Shown here: piece by piece, positions 59,494 through 64,000 of the stretch
Position numbering within the stretch: position 1 is the first letter of the stretch
Layout of the letters: each line of letters begins with the position of its first letter
Assembly: GCF_037126265.1 (NCBI RefSeq)
Contig: NZ_JAYLLN010000004.1
Location: 102,228-166,227, forward strand
Direction: 5' to 3'
Source of the DNA: Sphingobacterium tenebrionis
Lineage (GTDB): Bacteria; Bacteroidota; Bacteroidia; Sphingobacteriales; Sphingobacteriaceae
DNA: 64,000 nucleotides
Notes under the pieces: generated by a model
Told to the model about the DNA's origin: nothing
The model's database searches: none
What the model saw: the letters and a program-made list of their open reading frames with translations, nothing else
Made by a program: the position numbers and the translations under genes

Positions 59494-60567
59494 TTAAGAA
59501 ATCAATTCTCCAGCAAGGGAAACTACGCGTTGCTCTGTCCAAGATTGTTCGGCCAGTTCCAAGATCCGGATCACATCCCTAGCCTGTTCTGGTCTAACGA
59601 ACAACTCTTCTTCTCCTTTTAATGTAGCCACTATATTTTTATAGAAATCCTCACCAGAACCCTTCTCTGACGGAATGATCTCTTCGATTTCCGTACCGTT
59701 TTCCAGGATGGCTAATTTTCCATAGATCTCCGGGTTTTCTGTTCCCCAATCCGCAACATCTGCAGGTCGCTTACCTGCGCGCAACAGTTCTTCCTGTGGA
59801 TCTACACCCCATTTTACAAAAGAACCGTTCGTACCGTATAAGGCAAATCTTGCTGTTGGGATTTTCGCTAGCATCTGTCCTTTTAAGGAAACTTTGACTT
59901 GGGGATAATGCAGGATAAATTCAAAATCATCAATGGCTTTAGCACCGTCTCGTTGCACCCTTAAATCAGCATAGATCGCCGTCGGATGTCCAAAGATCTG
60001 TAGGGCTTGATCGATCAAGTGTGCACCCAGGTCATAGTGTATACCCGAACCAGGGAGGTTTTCTTCGCGCCAGGCTCCTGCCCTTAAAAAATTGCGGAAC
60101 CGATCAAATCTTGCTTCATAGTTTGTTAAACGCCCCAATCTTCCTTCTTCAATAAGTTTCTTAACGGTTTTAAAATCAGAATGGAACCTCGCGTTGTGAT
60201 GGACAGAAAGCAAGAGGTTCTTACTTTTTGCCAATGCGATCAGTTCATCGGCCTCGGATGTATAATTCGTGAATGGCTTTTCTACCACCACATGTTTTCC
60301 GGCTTCTAATGCAGCTTTCGCAAACGAAAAATGCACATCATTTGAAGTGGCGATGACGACCAGATCTACCACTGGATCTTCGAAAATATCTTCTGCTTTC
60401 TGAACGGCAATGGCATCCGGATATCTTTCAGCTAACATTTCCTGTTGTTCAAATTTCCTAGCTGTTACCTTATATAATTCCAGATCAGGATTTTCTGAGA
60501 TAAATGGCGCATGGAATACATGTCCACCAATAGAAAACCCGATCAGTCCAACTTTGATCTTCCCCAT
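59494..60567 (-). CDS. Gfo/Idh/MocA-family NAD(P)-dependent oxidoreductase
   Basis: 357 residues. Rossmann N-terminus KVGLIGFSIGGHVFHAPFI with GxSxGG, then VVDLVVIATSNDVHFSFAKAALEAGKHVVVEKPFTN carrying the EKP motif; C-terminal domain with catalytic-type YDLGAHLIDQALQIFGHP. Such enzymes oxidise or reduce sugars, inositols and related compounds. Length and the RVQRDGAKAIDDFEFILHY stretch match the YdgJ/oxidoreductase subgroup. Two bp separate it from argS upstream. Confidence 0.93.
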   Translation of the reverse strand: MGKIKVGLIGFSIGGHVFHAPFISENPDLELYKVTARKFEQQEMLAERYPDAIAVQKAEDIFEDPVVDLVVIATSNDVHFSFAKAALEAGKHVVVEKPFTNYTSEADELIALAKSKNLLLSVHHNARFHSDFKTVKKLIEEGRLGRLTNYEARFDRFRNFLRAGAWREENLPGSGIHYDLGAHLIDQALQIFGHPTAIYADLRVQRDGAKAIDDFEFILHYPQVKVSLKGQMLAKIPTARFALYGTNGSFVKWGVDPQEELLRAGKRPADVADWGTENPEIYGKLAILENGTEIEEIIPSEKGSGEDFYKNIVATLKGEEELFVRPEQARDVIRILELAEQSWTEQRVVSLAGELIS

Positions 60568-60569
60568 GC

Positions 60570-62351
60570 TTACATTCTTTCAGGAACCTGAATTCCTAAT
60601 AAGTTCATACTTTTTGCAATGATTTTTGCCGCAGCAGAGGACAATTGCAGACGGAAGGTTCTTACGGTTTCATCCTCCGCCTTGATAATACTTTCTTCGT
60701 GGTAGAATTTGTTGTATAATTTAGCGACCTCATAAGCATAATTCGCTAATTGAGCTGGGCTGAATTCCTTTGCTGAGGCTTCAATGACTCCTGGAAATCC
60801 GGCCAATGCCTGGATCAGATCCCGTTCGTAACTGGATATCTTTTCCGGTTGTACGGCAGTACCTTCCTTAAAATCTCCTTTTCTCAAAACAGATTTGATA
60901 CGAGCGTGGGTATATTGAATAAATGGACCTGTGTGTCCTTGGAAATCTACGGTTTCGTTCGGATCGAACAGTAGCCTTTTTTTAGGGTCAACCTTTAATA
61001 GGAAATATTTCAATGCCCCCATACCGATGGTATTGTATAAAGCTTCTTTTTCTTCTTCGTTGAATCCTTCGGTCTTACCCAATTCTTCGGTTCTGGTTTT
61101 TGCTGTGGCAAACATTTCCTGCATCAGGTCGTCTGCATCCACAACCGTACCTTCTCTGGATTTCATTTTACCCGTTGGAAGGTCCACCATGCCGTAAGAA
61201 AGATGGAATAGTCCATCCGCCCAAGATTTACCCAGTTTTTTCAAGATCTGGAACAATACCTTGAAATGGTAATCCTGCTCATTGCCCACCACATAAATAG
61301 AATCATCCATCTTGAATTCATCGTATTTCAATTGTGCTGTCCCCAAATCCTGGGTGATGTATACAGAAGTACCATCTCCACGTAAAACAAGTTTTTCGTC
61401 AAGGCCTTCTGCGGTCAGGTCGATCCAAACGGAATTGTCTTCTTTTTTATAGAATACACCCGAATCCAATCCTTCCTGAATAATATCTTTTCCTAATAAA
61501 TAGGTATCTGATTCGTAATAGAATTTATCGAAATCAACCCCTAGGGTTTTATAGGTCTGATCAAAACCTTCATATACCCAAGCGTTCATGGTTTTCCAAA
61601 GGTTGATCACTTCCTCATCCCCGGCTTCCCATTTCAACAACATGGCCTGCGCTTCCTTGATCAATGGTGCATTCTTTTTGGCTTCCTCTTCGGTCTGCCC
61701 TTCGGCTTTCAAGGCATCAATCTCCTGCTTATACGCTTTATCGAAAACCACATAGTATTTACCGACCAAATGATCGCCCTTCATTCCGGTTGAAGCAGGG
61801 GTTTCCCCTTCTCCAAACTTCTGCCAAGCAAGCATGGATTTACAGATATGGATCCCTCTATCGTTAACCAGATTTGCTTTGATCACATCATAGCCATATG
61901 CTTTTAGGATTTCAGCTACCGAATAACCCAAGAGGTTGTTACGCACATGCCCTAAGTGTAGGGGTTTATTGGTGTTTGGTGAAGAATATTCCACCATCAA
62001 GCGTTTTCCATTGGCTGGAAATACAGCAAAATCATTATGAGCTATTTCCCCGTTCAATACCGCGATCCAGTATTGGTCGGTGAAGCTCAGGTTCAAAAAC
62101 CCTTTGATCACGTTGTAGGATTCAATCTCCGGAATCTGCTCCTGAAGGTAAGCACCGATCTCCTGCCCTGTTACTTCCGGCGATTTTTTGGAGAATCGGG
62201 TTATAGGAAATACAACCAAGGTAATTTGTCCTTCAAATTCCTTTCTGGTTTCCTGTAATGCAAGCTGTGAAGCTGGGATATCTGAACTATAAAGTGATTT
62301 AACTGCTTCTACAGACTTTTCAATAAGCAGTTCTTGGATTGATTTTGCCAT
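60570..62351 (-). CDS. argS: Arginyl-tRNA synthetase
   Basis: 593 residues from the ATG at 62349-62351 (MAKSIQELLIEKSV); an ATG 18 codons earlier starts with a sequence unlike ArgRS. Class I synthetase: N-terminal Add1 domain, HIGH motif in SSPNTNKPLHLGHVRNNLLG, the catalytic core with YITQDLGTAQLKYDEF, and a degenerate KMSKS loop KMKSREGTVVD; C-terminal anticodon-binding DALR domain with FHEESIIKAEDETVRTFRL. Charges tRNA-Arg, of which two genes lie at 35.8-37.2 kb. It is divergent from the arginine decarboxylase gene with 109 bp between the starts. Confidence 0.97.
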   Translation of the reverse strand: MAKSIQELLIEKSVEAVKSLYSSDIPASQLALQETRKEFEGQITLVVFPITRFSKKSPEVTGQEIGAYLQEQIPEIESYNVIKGFLNLSFTDQYWIAVLNGEIAHNDFAVFPANGKRLMVEYSSPNTNKPLHLGHVRNNLLGYSVAEILKAYGYDVIKANLVNDRGIHICKSMLAWQKFGEGETPASTGMKGDHLVGKYYVVFDKAYKQEIDALKAEGQTEEEAKKNAPLIKEAQAMLLKWEAGDEEVINLWKTMNAWVYEGFDQTYKTLGVDFDKFYYESDTYLLGKDIIQEGLDSGVFYKKEDNSVWIDLTAEGLDEKLVLRGDGTSVYITQDLGTAQLKYDEFKMDDSIYVVGNEQDYHFKVLFQILKKLGKSWADGLFHLSYGMVDLPTGKMKSREGTVVDADDLMQEMFATAKTRTEELGKTEGFNEEEKEALYNTIGMGALKYFLLKVDPKKRLLFDPNETVDFQGHTGPFIQYTHARIKSVLRKGDFKEGTAVQPEKISSYERDLIQALAGFPGVIEASAKEFSPAQLANYAYEVAKLYNKFYHEESIIKAEDETVRTFRLQLSSAAAKIIAKSMNLLGIQVPERM

Positions 62352-62460
62352 GTAAATATTTCGTAATATTCTTAACCTTCTGATAATGAATTCAAAAAAT
62401 AACACTCAGATTATTCATGTATTCGTTATGAAAGCATATCTTTGCCAAAAATAATAAAAA

Positions 62461-63852
62461 ATGCAGAGCTATCAGGAATTTCTTGACTTAAGTGTTGGTT
62501 TTCCACAAGACGGATTCGAAATTATCGAAGACGAATTGTACTTCCACGATTTGAATTTGATGGAAATGATAGAAACGTATGGCACGCCCCTACGTTTTAC
62601 TTATCTACCTATTATTAGTAAAAAGATCCAACAAGCGAAGATTCTGTTTCAAACAGCCATGTTGAAATACAATTACCGTGGGTCCTATAAGTACTGCTAT
62701 TGTACGAAATCATCTCATTTCAAACATATTGTAGAGGAAGCGTTAAAGAACGATATTCACTTAGAAACCTCGTCGGCATTTGATATGCCTATGATCGATG
62801 CCTTGGAAAGACAGGGAAAGGTGACGAAGGATATTACAGTAATCTGTAATGGCTTCAAAACTTACCAGTACAAGCAATATATCGTGGACATGTTGCATGA
62901 TGGTTTCCATAATATTATTCCGGTATTGGATAATAAAGAGGAATTCAACATGTACGATGATGAGATCGAATTGACAGAGCCATGTAATTTGGGTATCCGT
63001 ATTGCCGCAGAAGAGCAACCGGATTCTCAATTCTATACCTCGAGATTAGGTATCCGCATGGAAGACGTCATTGATTTTTACAACAGCAAGATTGCAGAGA
63101 ACCCTTACTTCAAAGTGAAGTTGCTTCATTTCTTTATCAATTCCGGTATTTCGGACACACCGTACTATTGGAATGAATTGGAGAAATATGTGACCCTTTA
63201 TTGTAAGTTCAAAAAGATCAATCCAGACCTTGATACGTTGGATATCGGTGGCGGAATGCCATTCAAAGATTCATTGGTACATGATTTTGATTACGAATAC
63301 ATGGTTAACGAGATCGTGAACCGCATTAAACAGATCTGTGCACATCACGAAGTAGTGGAACCGGATATCATTACCGAATTTGGAAAATATACCGTAGCAG
63401 AAGCTTCTGGAATTTTATACAAAGTATTAGGCCGTAAGCAACAGAATGACCGTGAAAAATGGTTGATGTTGGATGGTTCTTTTATTACCAACCTTCCGGA
63501 TGTTTGGGCATTGAACCAAAAATACATCTTGTTGCCGATCAACAATTGGGATTCGGAATATGAACGTGTCAACTTAGGCGGGATTACCTGTGACGGCCAA
63601 GATTACTACAATCAAGAGGCCCACATGAACTCTGTGTTTATGCCAAAGACCAGAAAGGTGCAATACCTTGGCTTCTTCCATACTGGGGCTTACCAAGAGG
63701 TATTAAGTGGGTATGGTGGTATTCATCATTGCCTCTTACCATCTCCAAAGCACGTGTTGATCCGTAGAAACAGGGATGAAACGTTCAATTACGAAGTGTT
63801 TGGGGAAGAACAGAATTCTAAACAAGTCATGAAACTATTAGGTTATCAATAA
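62461..63852 (+). CDS. speA: Arginine decarboxylase (short, fold III PLP enzyme)
   Basis: 463 residues. PLP-binding region KYCYCTKSSHFKHIVEEALK (Lys of the Schiff base in CTKSSH), then HLETSSAFDMPMIDAL, ICNGFKTYQYKQYIVDM, DTLDIGGGMPFKDSLVHDFDYEYMV, and late EFGKYTVAEASGILYKVLGRK and GYGGIHHCLLPSPKHVLI. This matches the Bacteroidota arginine/ornithine-type decarboxylase; the classical SpeA of E. coli is over 650 residues. It makes agmatine for polyamine synthesis. I name it speA on family grounds, though ornithine decarboxylase-like specificity cannot be excluded. Confidence 0.88.
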   Translation: MQSYQEFLDLSVGFPQDGFEIIEDELYFHDLNLMEMIETYGTPLRFTYLPIISKKIQQAKILFQTAMLKYNYRGSYKYCYCTKSSHFKHIVEEALKNDIHLETSSAFDMPMIDALERQGKVTKDITVICNGFKTYQYKQYIVDMLHDGFHNIIPVLDNKEEFNMYDDEIELTEPCNLGIRIAAEEQPDSQFYTSRLGIRMEDVIDFYNSKIAENPYFKVKLLHFFINSGISDTPYYWNELEKYVTLYCKFKKINPDLDTLDIGGGMPFKDSLVHDFDYEYMVNEIVNRIKQICAHHEVVEPDIITEFGKYTVAEASGILYKVLGRKQQNDREKWLMLDGSFITNLPDVWALNQKYILLPINNWDSEYERVNLGGITCDGQDYYNQEAHMNSVFMPKTRKVQYLGFFHTGAYQEVLSGYGGIHHCLLPSPKHVLIRRNRDETFNYEVFGEEQNSKQVMKLLGYQ

Positions 63853-63869
63853 CCTTTAATAGCATCCAT

Positions 63870-63891
63870 AAAAAAAGCCTTAACGATATTG
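63870..63891 (+). terminator. Left half of a split terminator downstream of speA
   Basis: AAAAAAAGCCTTAACGATATT lies 17 bp after the speA stop. It has the A-tract and left arm of a terminator, but no CGTTAAGGCTTTTT right arm follows; instead an apparent insertion-sequence end begins near 63891. The partner arm should lie to the right of the window. Confidence 0.5.
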
Positions 63892-64000
63892 GAGGGCACT
63901 GAAAAAGTCTCAACTTTTTAATGAGATTTAAAGAAATGACTGAGTACAAGATTTATCTTACTCGGTCATTTTTGTTCTAAGGATTTCTGAAAATTTGTTT
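63891..64000. mobile_element. Putative insertion sequence end, cut by the window edge
   Basis: The sequence beginning GGAGGGCACTGAAAAAGTC has a terminal-repeat-like start, an AAAAAGT-CTCA-ACTTTTT hairpin at 63903-63920 and a second hairpin AAATGACTGAGTA / TACTCGGTCATTT (63935-63975) with a T-run. Such a layout is typical of the untranslated end of Bacteroidota IS elements (IS1182-like), but no transposase is visible, so this is a pattern-based call. Confidence 0.4.

Overview
The window comes from the chromosome of a member of the Bacteroidota, most likely a Sphingobacteriaceae relative (Sphingobacterium/Pedobacter type). Evidence: a SusC/SusD outer-membrane glycan-uptake pair, a fused SecDF, DUF1735 and TIGR02757 proteins, many small beta-barrel and lipoprotein genes, and promoters of the Bacteroidota form TTTG-N18-22-TAnnTTTG. 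No species can be named from the sequence alone.

Left third (1-20.9 kb, leftward): two sugar operons. Operon 1 (13.8 to 0 kb) encodes a GH172/DUF2961 glycoside hydrolase, a DUF6786-like lipoprotein, L-fucose/D-arabinose isomerase, a FucP-type symporter, a ribulokinase-family kinase, SusC, SusD, a DUF1735 lipoprotein and a cut-off lipoprotein. Operon 2 (20.9 to 14.2 kb) encodes a second FucP-type symporter, a mutarotase, a UxaA-family dehydratase, an SDR dehydrogenase, an FAH-family hydrolase, an amidohydrolase lactonase and a second SDR: a non-phosphorylating oxidative route for L-fucose or its stereochemical twin D-arabinose. Both upstream regions carry palindromes of form TTAANCGNTTAA, suggesting one LacI-type regulator. 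An AraC-family regulator diverges from operon 2. My main inference is that this is a D-arabinofuranose/L-fucose locus: GH172 releases D-arabinose, FucI makes D-ribulose, and the AraB-type kinase makes D-ribulose 5-phosphate, which explains why no fuculose-phosphate aldolase is present.

Middle (21.9-46.9 kb): mostly housekeeping genes. They include nhaA, guaB, a small outer-membrane protein, two glycosyltransferases, secDF, a thioredoxin-like lipoprotein/GAPDH/GNAT cluster, a TIGR02757 protein, obg, adk, two identical tRNA-Arg(ACG) genes flanking two truncated genes, an alpha/beta hydrolase, a patatin-like protein, a TetR/nitroreductase pair, an acetyltransferase, a beta-barrel protein, a WbqC-like protein, an acyltransferase, a GT2 glycosyltransferase and ligA.

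Right third (46.9-64 kb): dapA; a nested inverted-repeat cluster; a SAM-I riboswitch with a possible 19-residue leader ORF ahead of metY-metX-hom; a sigma54-type response regulator; RNase P RNA; a PAP2/GtrA/GT39 membrane-lipid glycosylation cluster; a BaiN-like flavoprotein and an oxidoreductase with argS; and a divergent arginine decarboxylase. The right edge appears to enter an insertion sequence that split a terminator. Other non-coding signals of interest are a 110-bp repeat present twice and a duplicated hairpin/leader unit near 41.2 kb.
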